Both the position numbers and the translations under genes were made by a program. DNA of 64,000 bases, taken from NCBI GenBank assembly GCA_028710415.1, contig JAQTUE010000011.1, forward strand, positions 1 to 64,000, written 5' to 3'. Positions 8,155-17,194 of this stretch are shown here, piece by piece; position 1 is the first letter of the stretch, and every line of letters begins with the position of its first letter. Under the pieces are notes generated by a model, which searched no databases, was not told where the DNA came from, and saw only the letters and a list, made by a program, of their open reading frames with translations. The DNA is from Paludibacter sp. Lineage in GTDB: Bacteria > Bacteroidota > Bacteroidia > Bacteroidales > Paludibacteraceae.

Positions 8155-10665
8155 ATGACAGTCAACTATTCGGAACAATTGCACAATGTGCTACTTTATA
8201 GCTCACAAGAAGCAGAGCGTTTAGGCAACAATTACGTAGGTCCTGAACACCTGTTATTGGGCATTTTACGTAACGGGAATGGAAAAGCCATCGATATATT
8301 GAATGTATCGCATGTCAATTTGTTGAAAATTAAACAAACCATAGAAAGTCAGATTCGTACTGACCTTGATCCCAGTGGGACAGAAATTCCAAACTTAAAA
8401 AGCACGGAACGGATTAAAAAAATTATGGAGCTTGAAACACGTTCCCTGTCAGCAGAAACAGCTGATACCGAGCATTTATTGCTGGCCATATTAAAAGAAA
8501 AAAACAACCTGGCCGGTGATATATTATTAGCCGAACATTTGACATACGATCAGGCAAAAGCCCTGATTGAACAACCGAATGATATTCGAATGGGTTCGAG
8601 TTTCTCGGATGATGATGATGAAGATGAAGATCCACGCAACAAGAAGAAATCGAATCCATCCTCTTCAGGTACCAAACAAAGCGATACGCCTGCGTTGGAT
8701 ACTTTTGGAACGGATATTACGAAAGCTGCCCTTGAAAACCGACTTGATCCGATAGTAGGCCGTAACCGTGAGATTGAACGGCTGGCACAGATCCTGAGCC
8801 GTCGTAAGAAAAATAACCCGGTATTGATTGGTGATCCGGGTGTTGGTAAGTCAGCGATTGTTGAAGGACTGGCACTGAGAATCATTCAACGTCGTGTTTC
8901 ACGTGTGCTGTTTGATAAACGGGTGGTATCGTTGGATATGGCATCCATTGTGGCAGGAACGAAATATCGTGGACAGTTTGAAGAAAGGATTAAAGCAATT
9001 CTAAATGAATTGTCCAAGAATCCTGATGTCATCCTGTTTATCGATGAAATACATACTATTGTAGGGGCGGGTGGTGCGCCGGGTTCCCTGGATGCTGCCA
9101 ATATGCTGAAGCCTGCATTAGCGCGTGGTGAAATACAGTGCGTCGGGGCAACAACCCTCGACGAATACCGTCAGAGTATTGAAAAGGATGGTGCCCTTGA
9201 ACGTCGATTCCAGAAAGTAATGGTCGATCCGACTACTGCCGAAGAAACCCAGCTGATCCTTGAAAACATTCAGGACCGGTATGAGTACCATCACAATGTA
9301 CGCTATACCCCTGAAGCTATCAAGGCTTGTGTACGATTGACAGAAAGGTATATCACCGACCGGTGTTTTCCTGATAAAGCAATTGATGCGTTGGACGAAG
9401 CCGGATCCCGTGTTCATATCGGTACAGTTTCGGTACCTGCTGAGATTGAAGAACTGGAAAAGAAGATTGAAGATTTACGCAAAGATAAGCTGAAAGTACT
9501 CTCAGAACAGAAATACGAACTGGCTGGTCCGATACGTGATCAGGAAAAACAATTGCAATACCAACTTGAAGATGCTGTGAAGCGTTGGGAAGATGAAGCA
9601 CAATTGCATCCTGAAACGGTAGATGAAGAACAGGTGGCTGAAGTAGTTGCCATGATGTCAGGTATTCCGGTACAACGAATTGCACAGGCTGAAGGACTCA
9701 AACTGCGTCAGATGAAAGACTGGCTGCAACAAAAGATCATTGGACAGGATGATGCCGTAAATAAGATAGTAAAAGCCATTCAACGTAACCGCATTGGTTT
9801 GAAAGATCCGAGCAAACCAATAGGTTCATTTATCTTCTTAGGCCCGACAGGAGTTGGTAAGACTCATCTGGCCAAGATGCTGGCAGAATTTATGTTCGAC
9901 AGTTCTGATGCACTGATCAGGGTGGATATGAGCGAATACATGGAGAAATTCAGTGTATCCCGTTTAATCGGAGCACCTCCGGGATATGTTGGTTATGAAG
10001 AAGGCGGACAATTGACTGAAAAAGTTCGTAGGAAACCGTATTCGATCATCCTGCTGGATGAAATTGAAAAGGCACATCCCGATGTGTTTAATCTGTTGCT
10101 TCAGGTGATGGATGAAGGCCGTTTGACCGATAGCCTTGGACGAAGAATTGATTTTAAGAATACCATTATCATCATGACCTCCAACATTGGTACCCGTCAG
10201 TTAAAGGACTTTGGTAAAGGTGTTGGATTCAGTACCCCTAGTACTGTTGAAGGTGATTCTGAATTTTCACGCGGAGTGATTCAAAAAGCATTGAACCGTA
10301 CCTTTGCTCCTGAATTCCTGAATCGTGTGGATGATGTGATCATGTTCGAACAATTGAGCCGTGCTTCCATATCGTCAATCATAGACCTGGAACTGAAAGG
10401 ACTCTTTGGACGTGTTGTCACAATGGGATATAAACTTGAACTGACCCAGGAAGCCAAAGACTTCATTGCTGAAAAGGGATATGATGTACAGTTTGGTGCC
10501 CGTCCGTTGAAACGTGCTATTCAAAAGAACCTGGAAGATGGATTGGCTGATGTAGTCTTAGGTGGTGAATTGTTAGAGGGTGATACCATTTTGATGGATC
10601 TGGAACCTGAAACTAAGACTATCTTTGCTAAAATTGTAAAACCAACAGTTGAATTGAAAAGCTAA
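8155..10665 (+). CDS. clpC: ATP-dependent Clp protease ATP-binding subunit ClpC
   Basis: An 836-residue class I Clp/Hsp100 AAA+ unfoldase that feeds substrates to the ClpP peptidase in the cytoplasm. The N-terminal double Clp-N repeat (residues 1-145) begins [21 protein letters not shown] charged linker with [15 protein letters not shown] follows. The first AAA+ module has Walker A GDPGVGKS near residue 225 and Walker B LFIDEIH. A short coiled M-domain with a UVR-like sequence lies around 415-470. The second AAA+ module has GPTGVGKT near 562 and [18 protein letters not shown] near 690 fits the ClpP-docking loop position. The short middle domain distinguishes it from ClpB. No mcsA/mcsB or clpP lies nearby. 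Confidence 0.96.
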   Translation: MTVNYSEQLHNVLLYSSQEAERLGNNYVGPEHLLLGILRNGNGKAIDILNVSHVNLLKIKQTIESQIRTDLDPSGTEIPNLKSTERIKKIMELETRSLSAETADTEHLLLAILKEKNNLAGDILLAEHLTYDQAKALIEQPNDIRMGSSFSDDDDEDEDPRNKKKSNPSSSGTKQSDTPALDTFGTDITKAALENRLDPIVGRNREIERLAQILSRRKKNNPVLIGDPGVGKSAIVEGLALRIIQRRVSRVLFDKRVVSLDMASIVAGTKYRGQFEERIKAILNELSKNPDVILFIDEIHTIVGAGGAPGSLDAANMLKPALARGEIQCVGATTLDEYRQSIEKDGALERRFQKVMVDPTTAEETQLILENIQDRYEYHHNVRYTPEAIKACVRLTERYITDRCFPDKAIDALDEAGSRVHIGTVSVPAEIEELEKKIEDLRKDKLKVLSEQKYELAGPIRDQEKQLQYQLEDAVKRWEDEAQLHPETVDEEQVAEVVAMMSGIPVQRIAQAEGLKLRQMKDWLQQKIIGQDDAVNKIVKAIQRNRIGLKDPSKPIGSFIFLGPTGVGKTHLAKMLAEFMFDSSDALIRVDMSEYMEKFSVSRLIGAPPGYVGYEEGGQLTEKVRRKPYSIILLDEIEKAHPDVFNLLLQVMDEGRLTDSLGRRIDFKNTIIIMTSNIGTRQLKDFGKGVGFSTPSTVEGDSEFSRGVIQKALNRTFAPEFLNRVDDVIMFEQLSRASISSIIDLELKGLFGRVVTMGYKLELTQEAKDFIAEKGYDVQFGARPLKRAIQKNLEDGLADVVLGGELLEGDTILMDLEPETKTIFAKIVKPTVELKS

Positions 10666-10715
10666 ATCAGAGGCCTTTAATGAATAAAATTTCATAGCTA
10701 TAAAATAAACGGAAT

Positions 10716-10931
10716 ATGAAAGTCATTCTGGATATCAAGGAAGACAGCCGAACACCATTTTTAATGGAAATGCTTAGAAGTCTAAGATCAATTAAAGTTG
10801 TCAAGGAAGTGAAAGATAAACACAAAAGTCAACAGATTGCAGATTTAGCAGAAGCGTTTCGTGATGTAAAATCCCATGAAGAAGGGAAGATAAAGCTGAA
10901 ATCAGCAAAAGACTTGTTAAATGAGCTTTGA
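10716..10931 (+). CDS. RelE/ParE-module antitoxin (putative)
   Basis: A 71-residue, highly charged helical protein (MLRSLRSIKVVKEVKDKHKS in the middle, ending SAKDLLNEL). Its stop codon overlaps the start of the RelE/ParE-type toxin by 11 bp, the coupling expected for an antitoxin. It has no recognisable ribbon-helix-helix or HTH, so the call rests on position, size and coupling. It lies 50 bp after clpC. A decayed second copy lies at 12132-12314. Confidence 0.7.
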   Translation: MKVILDIKEDSRTPFLMEMLRSLRSIKVVKEVKDKHKSQQIADLAEAFRDVKSHEEGKIKLKSAKDLLNEL

Positions 10932-11253
10932 TGTAATTGCTACTAAGCCGTTTGAACGAAAAGTAAAACGGTTGGCAAAGAAGTATAAAACTTTTGCAAG
11001 TGACTTAGCTAATGTGATTGAAGTATTATCTGAAAATCCTTTAATGGGAACCCAAATTAGTAAAGATTGTTACAAAATTCGTATCGCTATTACTAGTAAG
11101 GGAAGAGGTAAAAGTGGAGGTGTCAGATTAATTACGTATGTTCGAATAGTCAGCACTACTGTGTACTTACTGGATATTTATGATAAATCTGAACAATCAA
11201 ATATTACTGATAAAGAATTGAAGATGCTTATTGATATTCTTGCTGTAGATTAA
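10921..11253 (+). CDS. type II toxin, RelE/ParE superfamily
   Basis: A 110-residue basic protein. The N-terminal pattern FDVIATKPFERKVKRLAKKY is the usual first strand plus helix of RelE/ParE folds. It is followed by NPLMGTQISKDCYKIRI (the strand with the conserved K/R-I-R) and, near the C-terminus, STTVYLLDIYDKSEQSNI, the terminal strand pattern. Members either cleave ribosome-bound mRNA or poison gyrase; which applies cannot be told here. The gene is translated from an ATG inside the last codons of the preceding antitoxin gene and is followed by a strong terminator. Confidence 0.78.
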   Translation: MSFDVIATKPFERKVKRLAKKYKTFASDLANVIEVLSENPLMGTQISKDCYKIRIAITSKGRGKSGGVRLITYVRIVSTTVYLLDIYDKSEQSNITDKELKMLIDILAVD

Positions 11254-11283
11254 TATAATAATACTATTCATTTAAATAAATCA

Positions 11284-11320
11284 AAATCCCCGTTACATAT
11301 TATGTAATGGGGATTTTTTT
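11284..11320 (+). terminator. terminator of the RelE-type module
   Basis: AAATCCCC.TTACAT pairs with ATGTAA.GGGGATTT, followed by a run of T. A diverged copy of the same hairpin follows the pseudogene at 12328-12366. Confidence 0.85.
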
Positions 11321-11346
11321 ATAAGCAAGTCTGCAGACTTGCTTAT
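11321..11346. repeat. perfect 26-bp palindrome
   Basis: ATAAGCAAGTCTG at 11321-11333 is followed directly by its reverse complement, with no loop. It sits immediately after the T-run of the terminator. It may be an intergenic repeat unit or a protein-binding site. Confidence 0.7.
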
Positions 11347-11424
11347 AACCAGATGTGGTTTGGATTCATAGGTAAACAAAAGAATGAATTTGCTACGACT
11401 AATAAAGGGTGTATACAGAAATAT

Positions 11425-11577
11425 TCATTTTTTCTTTTGTAGTTTTATACTATTAACTTTCAGGTATTCCTTAATTTGATCAAAAGTCATTCCTGATATT
11501 TCTAAAGAGATTTTCTCTTTAATTTCTCTAAAAGTTTTTACTGTATCAAAATCTTTTTCTATCACTTTAGTCTTCAT
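11425..11577 (-). CDS. small antitoxin partner of the PIN toxin
   Basis: A 50-residue ORF read from the ATG at 11577 to a TGA at 11425-11427; it is too short for most gene callers. It is charged and helical, with FDTVKTFREIKEKISLEISG and MTFDQIKEYLK. This resembles the short proteins (FD.VK..R.I...I..EI..M..) encoded beside PIN-domain toxins in many bacteria. Its start overlaps the end of the PIN gene by 11 bp, so the two are translationally coupled, here with toxin first and antitoxin second. Confidence 0.72.
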   Translation of the reverse strand: MKTKVIEKDFDTVKTFREIKEKISLEISGMTFDQIKEYLKVNSIKLQKKK

Positions 11578-12028
11578 ATTCTATTATTTCTTTAGGTGAC
11601 CTTATTTCTAATGTAGGATAATTCATGCGTAAGTTGATTGAATTATAACCTCGGATTCTGTACACATTCACAATATGTTTGAAATTCCAACTTACTAAAA
11701 TGTCAACTTTACAAATAGTTGCTGTTGCTATGTGAACACAATCATCAAAACTTGTCAGTCCAACAACTTTTTCTTCTATATATTTTGATGCAAGAGTCAA
11801 TATTTCATCATTTACTTCTGCTCTTTCAGTAGATTCATTTGGTAAAGACTTGAAATAATCCCTTACATTTTCCGGAGCATTAACAAGTTCTGTTTCAGTT
11901 AAATCAGAGAAAACACATATTATTTCTTCAAGCTTGACTCTTTCAAAGAGTTGTAAAGTAACCTCTTCAAACTCTTTATCAAATACACCTCCAAAAACAG
12001 ATGTATCAAAATAAAATCGTTGTCTCAT
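11567..12028 (-). CDS. PIN-domain toxin-like ribonuclease
   Basis: A 153-residue PIN-fold protein. The expected acidic residues are visible: D in the N-terminal FYFDTSVFGG, E in LTETELVNAPENV, and D in SFDDCVHIATA. The fourth position, in ILVSWNFKHIVN, is an N. PIN toxins of VapC type cut tRNA or rRNA using Mg2+. The start is set at the ATG at 12028, because a -7 box lies at 12064-12071 and would be inside any longer version. The gene is followed with an 11-bp overlap by a 50-residue antitoxin-like gene. Confidence 0.8.
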   Translation of the reverse strand: MRQRFYFDTSVFGGVFDKEFEEVTLQLFERVKLEEIICVFSDLTETELVNAPENVRDYFKSLPNESTERAEVNDEILTLASKYIEEKVVGLTSFDDCVHIATATICKVDILVSWNFKHIVNVYRIRGYNSINLRMNYPTLEIRSPKEIIEYED

Positions 12029-12040
12029 AGTTAATTGTAA

Positions 12041-12059
12041 GTGTTTATAATGTAAACAC
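12041..12059 (-). promoter_or_regulatory. operator-like inverted repeat of the PIN module
   Basis: GTGTTTA (12041-12047) and TAAACAC (12053-12059) are perfect 7-bp arms with a 5-bp spacer. They lie between the -7 box and the start codon, at about the predicted transcription start. Autorepression by the toxin-antitoxin complex is inferred from position only. Confidence 0.5.
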
Positions 12060-12063
12060 GATG

Positions 12064-12071
12064 CAAATATA
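12064..12071 (-). promoter_or_regulatory. -7 box (TATATTTG) of the PIN module
   Basis: The complement is an exact TAnnTTTG. It fixes the start of the PIN gene downstream of it. Confidence 0.6.
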
Positions 12072-12131
12072 CAACCTTGAAATTGAATTGATAACAAAAT
12101 TCAAGTAAATTTGTTTGCCAACGATTATCGG

Positions 12132-12314
12132 ATGAACACCATTTTTAATGGAAATGCTTAGAAGCCTTCGATCTTTTAAAGCGTTTTAGGAGGTAAAAGA
12201 GAAGCAAAAAGTCAGCAGGTTGCAGATTTAGCTGAAGCGTTTAGTGATCTGAAATCCCATGAAGTAGGGAAGATAAAGCTAAAATCAGCAAAGGGCTTGA
12301 TCTATAAACTTTGA
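12132..12314 (+). pseudogene. decayed second copy of the RelE-module antitoxin gene
   Basis: From GAACACCATTTTTAATGG onward this aligns with the antitoxin gene at 10716-10931 to its stop codon, with about four in five bases identical by eye. Lysine codon AAG has become TAG (12188-12190), a 1-bp deletion follows near AAGCAAAAAGTC, and the region matching the first codons is absent. No toxin gene follows; instead a diverged copy of the module's terminator comes next. It is a remnant of a duplicated module. Confidence 0.85.
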
Positions 12315-12327
12315 GAACTCAGAATAT

Positions 12328-12366
12328 AAAAAAATCCCCGTTACAGTTCATGTAGCGGGGGTTTTA
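12328..12366. terminator. terminator shared by the antitoxin remnant and the GHL10 gene
   Basis: CCCCGTTACA pairs with TGTAGCGGGG (one wobble) between an A-run and a T-run, so it can act in both directions. It is a diverged copy of the hairpin at 11284-11320. Confidence 0.75.
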
Positions 12367-12403
12367 TCTATAATAACAGAAGTAAAATAAAACATGAATT
12401 ACA

Positions 12404-13927
12404 TTACATTCTTCGCGTTACTCCAAATGTAGGCGTACTTTCATGTTTATACCGGTTGATGGCAGTAACAACAAAAGTGTAGTTTCCCCTGAACTTTTGA
12501 TCCATGTCGCGTAAATCAATGCAATTATCAGTCGTACGGATCAGGATATTAGCAGGATCAGCCATATCGCCAACCTTTTTACCCTTGAAAGCATAAACAA
12601 CATAATAGGCAATCTGACAGCCCCCTTCTTCGTTTACTTCATCCCAAAGCAGGAATGAGTCCTTGCCATCTTTTAAAACACGAATGTTTTGAGGTTGTGC
12701 CGATGCTTCACCGGGGATATTGCGGTTCACGGGACAAAGTGCAGGGTATTTATAAAAACTGTTTTGCAGGCTGTCATTCAAACCTTGTTTATTCTTTATA
12801 AAAGTCTTGGCACTGAAATAGACCGCTCCATCAATCTGAGGAAAACGTTTATTCAGGTGCAGCTGACGAACCAGTTCATTGCCATTGCGCCAGGCCTGGT
12901 TGGCTTCATGGGCACCTAACTGTGAATTGTACAGACCGGTATACAGGTTTTTACCATACGAGTTTTCACTCCACCATTTAACCAGTACTTCGTAGTCAGC
13001 TACTTTCTTGCCAATTTCCCAATAAAGCTGTGGAACTACATAATCGATAGTACCCTCCCTAAGCCATTTCAGGATATCGGCATACAAATCGTCGTAGTTT
13101 TGTACCCCCGCACGAGTTGCTGAGCCTTTCGGATCCACATTGTCATTCCTCCAAACCCCGAAAGGTGATACACCAAATTCCACCCAGGGCTTCAGTGATT
13201 TAATGGTTTGTTGCAATTCAGCAATCACCATGTTTACATTGTTGCGCCTCCAGTCGTTCTTCTGATCGGGAGCAAAGCCACGTGGGTATTTCCTGAAAGT
13301 AGCTTCATCAGGGAATTCCTCATTAGCAACCCGGTATGGATAAAAATAATCATCAAAGTGAATGGCGTCAATATCATACCGTTCAACTACATCTTCTACT
13401 ACACGGTTCAGGAATGCCCTTGTTTCGTCCATGCCGGGATCAAAATAGGTTTTTCCACCATATTTGACATAAATGTCTTTGTTTTTAAAATACAAGTTGT
13501 CCTTGCTCAACTGGTCAGTCCTGTCGGAATTGGTAACCCGGTAAGGATTCAGCCACACATGTACTTCGATACAGCGTTTGTGAGCCTCCTCAATAATAAA
13601 TTGCAGCGGATCATAATACGGATTTGGTTTTACACCTTGCTTACCGGTAAGCCAGTTCGACCACGGTTCAAGGGCTGAAGGATAGAAAGCATCAGCTGTA
13701 GGCCTGATTTGCAAAACAATGGCATTGATATTGTTTTTAGCCAGTTGATCCAGCATTTGCCTCATTTCATCACGCTGTGCTTTTGAAGTCAGGTTCTTTT
13801 GGCTGGGCCAGTCAATGTTTGCAACAGTGGCTACCCATACAGCACGCATTTCACGTTTTAATTGTTGAGCTGATAGTAGAGTATTAAAAATTAAAATGGC
13901 AATCAGCAAAGAAATAATTTTTTTCAT
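12404..13927 (-). CDS. family 10-like glycosyl hydrolase (GHL10/YngK type), exported
   Basis: A 507-residue protein with an N-terminal signal peptide (KK, hydrophobic core, LLSAQ). The catalytic-type barrel spans about residues 24-330: it opens with REMRAVWVATVANIDWPS, continues with NAIVLQIRPTADAFYPS and GVKPNPYYDPLQF, then WLNPYRV, then DAIHFDDYFYPY and GVSPFGVWRN, and ends at IDYVVPQLYWEIG. This is the Bacteroidota GHL10 / DUF187-type pattern. A C-terminal region of about 100 residues looks like a fibronectin III-type domain (SFLLWDEV..., YYVVYAF). The substrate is not established; cell-wall or host-glycan polymers are usual guesses. It is exported to the periplasm or surface. Confidence 0.85.
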   Translation of the reverse strand: MKKIISLLIAILIFNTLLSAQQLKREMRAVWVATVANIDWPSQKNLTSKAQRDEMRQMLDQLAKNNINAIVLQIRPTADAFYPSALEPWSNWLTGKQGVKPNPYYDPLQFIIEEAHKRCIEVHVWLNPYRVTNSDRTDQLSKDNLYFKNKDIYVKYGGKTYFDPGMDETRAFLNRVVEDVVERYDIDAIHFDDYFYPYRVANEEFPDEATFRKYPRGFAPDQKNDWRRNNVNMVIAELQQTIKSLKPWVEFGVSPFGVWRNDNVDPKGSATRAGVQNYDDLYADILKWLREGTIDYVVPQLYWEIGKKVADYEVLVKWWSENSYGKNLYTGLYNSQLGAHEANQAWRNGNELVRQLHLNKRFPQIDGAVYFSAKTFIKNKQGLNDSLQNSFYKYPALCPVNRNIPGEASAQPQNIRVLKDGKDSFLLWDEVNEEGGCQIAYYVVYAFKGKKVGDMADPANILIRTTDNCIDLRDMDQKFRGNYTFVVTAINRYKHESTPTFGVTRRM

Positions 13928-14025
13928 AGATGCAAATTAAACGATTTATTATCAATTTATTAGTAACTTATTATTTGTTATTGTCTTATATTATTTACTT
14001 TTTTGTTGCTGATTTATTCTATCTT

Positions 14026-14136
14026 GCAACAAACTCCAAACTCTCAAACCCCAAACCCCAAACCCCAAACCTCAAACCTTTCAAACTCTCAAACCTTTCA
14101 AACTTCAAACTTCAAACTTCAAACTTCAAACTCTTC
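14026..14136. repeat. degenerate heptamer array (CAAACCT / CAAACTT)
   Basis: About fifteen 7-8 bp units such as CAAACCC, CAAACCT and CAAACTT run from 14026 to the end of the FAD/Fe-S gene. The TGA of that gene (complement of 14135-14137) is formed by the last unit. The remaining gap, 13928-14025, is AT-rich. Confidence 0.85.
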
Positions 14137-16951
14137 AACCCTTCTTCTCCGTACACTTATCCACCAGATAAACAATAGACATGTACGGAATGCCGCCATG
14201 GGTATTTAACCCAATCTCACAGGTCCTGCTGTTGCAATACCCTGTTTTGGCATGTGCGCTTTCAACCTGTGTTCTAAGTTTTCGTAAGCCATATTCATTC
14301 AATTCAGGCAATGTAAATCCCTTATCACCTGCAAAGCCACAACATCCTACTTCTTCGGGAACCAATACATTCGTGCTGCACAGTTTGGCTATCTTTACCA
14401 AAGTAGGTTTTAATCCCATATGAATGGTGGAGCAGGTAGCGTGTACCGTAATGGATTCATCGGTTGGCTTAAAATCCAGCTTATCAAGTAAAAACTGATC
14501 AATGAATTCTACAGGTTCATACAGTTTCAGGCTGCTCATAGTATGCCGCATGCGTTTCAGGCAAGGGCTCTGGTCGCACAATACCGGGTACTCGCCATTC
14601 CCGGAAGCCAGGTAGAGTTCTTTTTCCAGCTCTGAGGATTTCTGATCGGCAATCTCCGGCATTCCCTTACTTTCCCAGATCGTTCCACAACACAGGTTAT
14701 CCATGCTTTTAGGAAAAATGACTTCATATCCTGCTTTATTCAGGAATTCAATAGTCTTTTGTACAAGAGGTGTCTGGTCAGGGTCTTTTGGACTGGTACC
14801 CATCATTTGATTCAGGCAACTGGGGAAATAGACCACTTTCAACGGATTATCCGTTACTGCCTGTTTCCGGATTCTTTTTCCACGTTTAGGCAATGAAGGT
14901 GTCCACAGTGGAATCCTGTTCCCGCTGATATACCTTAATCCTTTGGTAAAACCACCCATGGCGGTATTGCCTATGATTGACCTGGTTGCATTGGCAGCCC
15001 ACAAAGTTGTTTTTAGTCCTTTCTCCAGGGTGCTGAAGTGGGTGGCTGACCATGCACCGATTTGTTGGGCGCGTTTATTATCGCGGATATTATCTTCCCT
15101 GATAACATGAATATAATAACCCACATTAATCCCAACAGGGCAGGAGGTTGAGCAGAGTCCATCACCGGCACAACTTTCATCGCCTGCATACCGGAAACTC
15201 TCAACCAGGGTAGTAAGCCTTGCCGGATTTTCTCCAGAGCCTTTAAGGCGGGCAATCTCCCGCTGGATCACAATCCTTTGCCGTGATGACAGGGTAAAGC
15301 CACAACTGATGCAGTTTACCTCACAGAACCCGCATTCAATACACTTGTCAATCAACGGATGCGTGATGGGTAGTGGCTTAAAGTTCTTAATGTGGCAGGT
15401 TGGGTCGTCATTGAATATCACTCCAGGGTTAAGCAATCCCATAGGGTCGAACAGGTTCTTTACTTCACGCATCAGGTTAAAGGCTTCTTCTCCCCATTCC
15501 CTTTTTACAAATGGCGCCATGTTCCTTCCTGTACCATGCTCTGCTTTCAGGGAACCGTGGTATTTGTCAACAACCATTTTGACCACATCATTCATCATGT
15601 TTTCGTACTGTGCCACAGCTTGTTGGGTATCAAAACGCTGGTTAATGATAAAGTGGTAATTTCCTTCGAGTGCATGGCCGTAGATAACGGCATCATCATA
15701 CTTGTGAAGGGCCAGTATTTGCTGTAAATCCTCTGTAGCCTGCGGCAGGTCTTCCACCTGGAATGCTACATCTTCAATCAGACAGGTAGTGCCGACAGGG
15801 CGCATGCTGCCCACAGAAGGGAATATCCCGGATCTCATTTCCCAATAGGCATTATATTCCGATTCTACATCTGTAAAACGGGTAGGGTAGAGGGTATCAA
15901 AACCTGTCAGTATGGCAGTTATCTTGTCAATGTTCTCCTTGAGTGTTTTCTCATCTTCGGCTTCAGTCTTGATCAGTAATGCCGACCCTGTTTCGGGTAA
16001 AGTCTTGAGCTCTTTTAATGCATTGGGTTTGTCTTCTACAGAATGGATTGCTTTCCGGTCGAAGAATTCTACAGCTGTAACCGGACTGTTTTTTATGGCA
16101 ATTACAGTTTCACAGGCAGTACGGGTATCGCCGAAATAAAGCATGGCGCTCGCCTTGTATTTAAAGTCTTCCACAGTTTGCATGGTAGCCTCTGCCAGGA
16201 AAGCCAGTGTGCCTTCGGAGCCTACTATCAGGTTAGCTATAATATGAAAAGGATCGTGGAAATCAACAAAGGGATTGATGGACAGTCCGGTTACATTCTT
16301 AATGCTGTATTTCCTGCGGATCAATTCGCTGAGTTTTGCATTCTTTTGTACCTGGTCGCGCAAATCGCAGATACGGCGTATGAATGCCGGATGGGTTTGC
16401 CTGAATTCCTGCCTGCTCACTTCACTGGATGTGTCGAGTAAGGTGCCATCTGCCAGGATAATCCGTGCATTGAGCAACATTTTATAGCTGTTCTGACGGG
16501 TGCCACAGCTCATGCCGGAAGCATTGTTCTGGATAATTCCACCCACCATGGCCGATTTAATGGAAGCCGGATCGGGCGGAAACTTCTTCCCAAAAGGTTT
16601 CAGGATATCATTTACCCGCTGTCCAATGATCCCGGGTTGCAGGCGGATAGAATTATGATCAGGTGCTACTTCGTACTTTTCCCAGTTCTTGCCGGCAATG
16701 ACCAGTATTGAATTGCTGATAGCCTGGCCGGATAAACTGGTTCCGGCACCCCGGAACGTAACGGGAAGCTTGAATTTATTCGCCGTTTTAAGGATCTCAA
16801 TAATCTCCTTTTCATTGGCTGATTGAATGACTACCTGCGGTATCAGGCGATAAAACCCTGCATCTGTTCCCCAGGCCAATAAACGCATTTCGTCTGTGAA
16901 AATACGATCGACAGGGATATGCCTTTCAATGTCTTTTAAGAATGACTTCAT
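14135..16951 (-). CDS. FAD-linked oxidase / Fe-S fusion protein, D-lactate dehydrogenase-like
   Basis: A 938-residue cytoplasmic-face enzyme joining a GlcD-type flavoprotein to a GlpC/GlcF-type iron-sulfur protein. Residues about 1-450 are the FAD-binding and oxidase domains, with TFRGAGTSLSGQ and GGIIQNNASGM early and KAEHGTGRNMAPFV near the C-side. Two ferredoxin motifs follow: CIECGFCEVNC and CAGDGLCSTSCP. The C-terminal part has two cysteine-rich domains, with NLCCGTIWESKG and VGCCGFAGDKG. Such fusions oxidise D-lactate or related 2-hydroxy acids and pass electrons to quinone. The exact substrate is uncertain. The start is ATG 16951. In its neighbourhood mgsA makes methylglyoxal, which the glyoxalase route turns into D-lactate, so a functional link is possible. 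Confidence 0.85.
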   Translation of the reverse strand: MKSFLKDIERHIPVDRIFTDEMRLLAWGTDAGFYRLIPQVVIQSANEKEIIEILKTANKFKLPVTFRGAGTSLSGQAISNSILVIAGKNWEKYEVAPDHNSIRLQPGIIGQRVNDILKPFGKKFPPDPASIKSAMVGGIIQNNASGMSCGTRQNSYKMLLNARIILADGTLLDTSSEVSRQEFRQTHPAFIRRICDLRDQVQKNAKLSELIRRKYSIKNVTGLSINPFVDFHDPFHIIANLIVGSEGTLAFLAEATMQTVEDFKYKASAMLYFGDTRTACETVIAIKNSPVTAVEFFDRKAIHSVEDKPNALKELKTLPETGSALLIKTEAEDEKTLKENIDKITAILTGFDTLYPTRFTDVESEYNAYWEMRSGIFPSVGSMRPVGTTCLIEDVAFQVEDLPQATEDLQQILALHKYDDAVIYGHALEGNYHFIINQRFDTQQAVAQYENMMNDVVKMVVDKYHGSLKAEHGTGRNMAPFVKREWGEEAFNLMREVKNLFDPMGLLNPGVIFNDDPTCHIKNFKPLPITHPLIDKCIECGFCEVNCISCGFTLSSRQRIVIQREIARLKGSGENPARLTTLVESFRYAGDESCAGDGLCSTSCPVGINVGYYIHVIREDNIRDNKRAQQIGAWSATHFSTLEKGLKTTLWAANATRSIIGNTAMGGFTKGLRYISGNRIPLWTPSLPKRGKRIRKQAVTDNPLKVVYFPSCLNQMMGTSPKDPDQTPLVQKTIEFLNKAGYEVIFPKSMDNLCCGTIWESKGMPEIADQKSSELEKELYLASGNGEYPVLCDQSPCLKRMRHTMSSLKLYEPVEFIDQFLLDKLDFKPTDESITVHATCSTIHMGLKPTLVKIAKLCSTNVLVPEEVGCCGFAGDKGFTLPELNEYGLRKLRTQVESAHAKTGYCNSRTCEIGLNTHGGIPYMSIVYLVDKCTEKKG

Positions 16952-16968
16952 TGTTATGTACAAATTAT

Positions 16969-17190
16969 ACGAATTAAATACGAATTAAACACGAATTACA
17001 GTATGTTCGTATTTCTTTGAGTCCCAATTACGCTAATTTAATATGAATTACGTGAAATTAGAATCCTGACTATTATCACTGAATCTGATGCTCTTACCAA
17101 CCCCAAACTTCAAACCTCAAACCTCAAACCTCAAAACCCAAACTCTCAAACCTTGATGCTCAATGCTCGATGCTCAATGCTCGATGCTTA
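16969..17190. repeat. degenerate repeat tract: ACGAATTA units, then CAAACCT heptamers, then ATGCTCR heptamers
   Basis: Three repeat types are laid end to end: ACGAATTAAA-type units (16969-16999), CAAACCT units (17105-17152) and five units of ATGCTCA/ATGCTCG (17155-17188). The tract stops 4 bp from the stop codon of the DUF1343 gene. The middle part, 17000-17097, is AT-rich with no ORF. Confidence 0.75.
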
Positions 17191-17194
17191 ACGT

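Noticed and set aside
9118-9685. Long minus-strand ORFs inside clpC
   Set aside because: Antisense shadows of a conserved gene with no promoter or domain.
14026-14136. Possible CRISPR array
   Set aside because: Units are about 7 bp with no spacers, and no cas genes are present. The same applies to the AAGTTGATT arrays.
13930-14209. Two overlapping ORFs of 68 and 82 residues
   Set aside because: They are translations of the CAAACCT array (N/F/K/P-rich low complexity).
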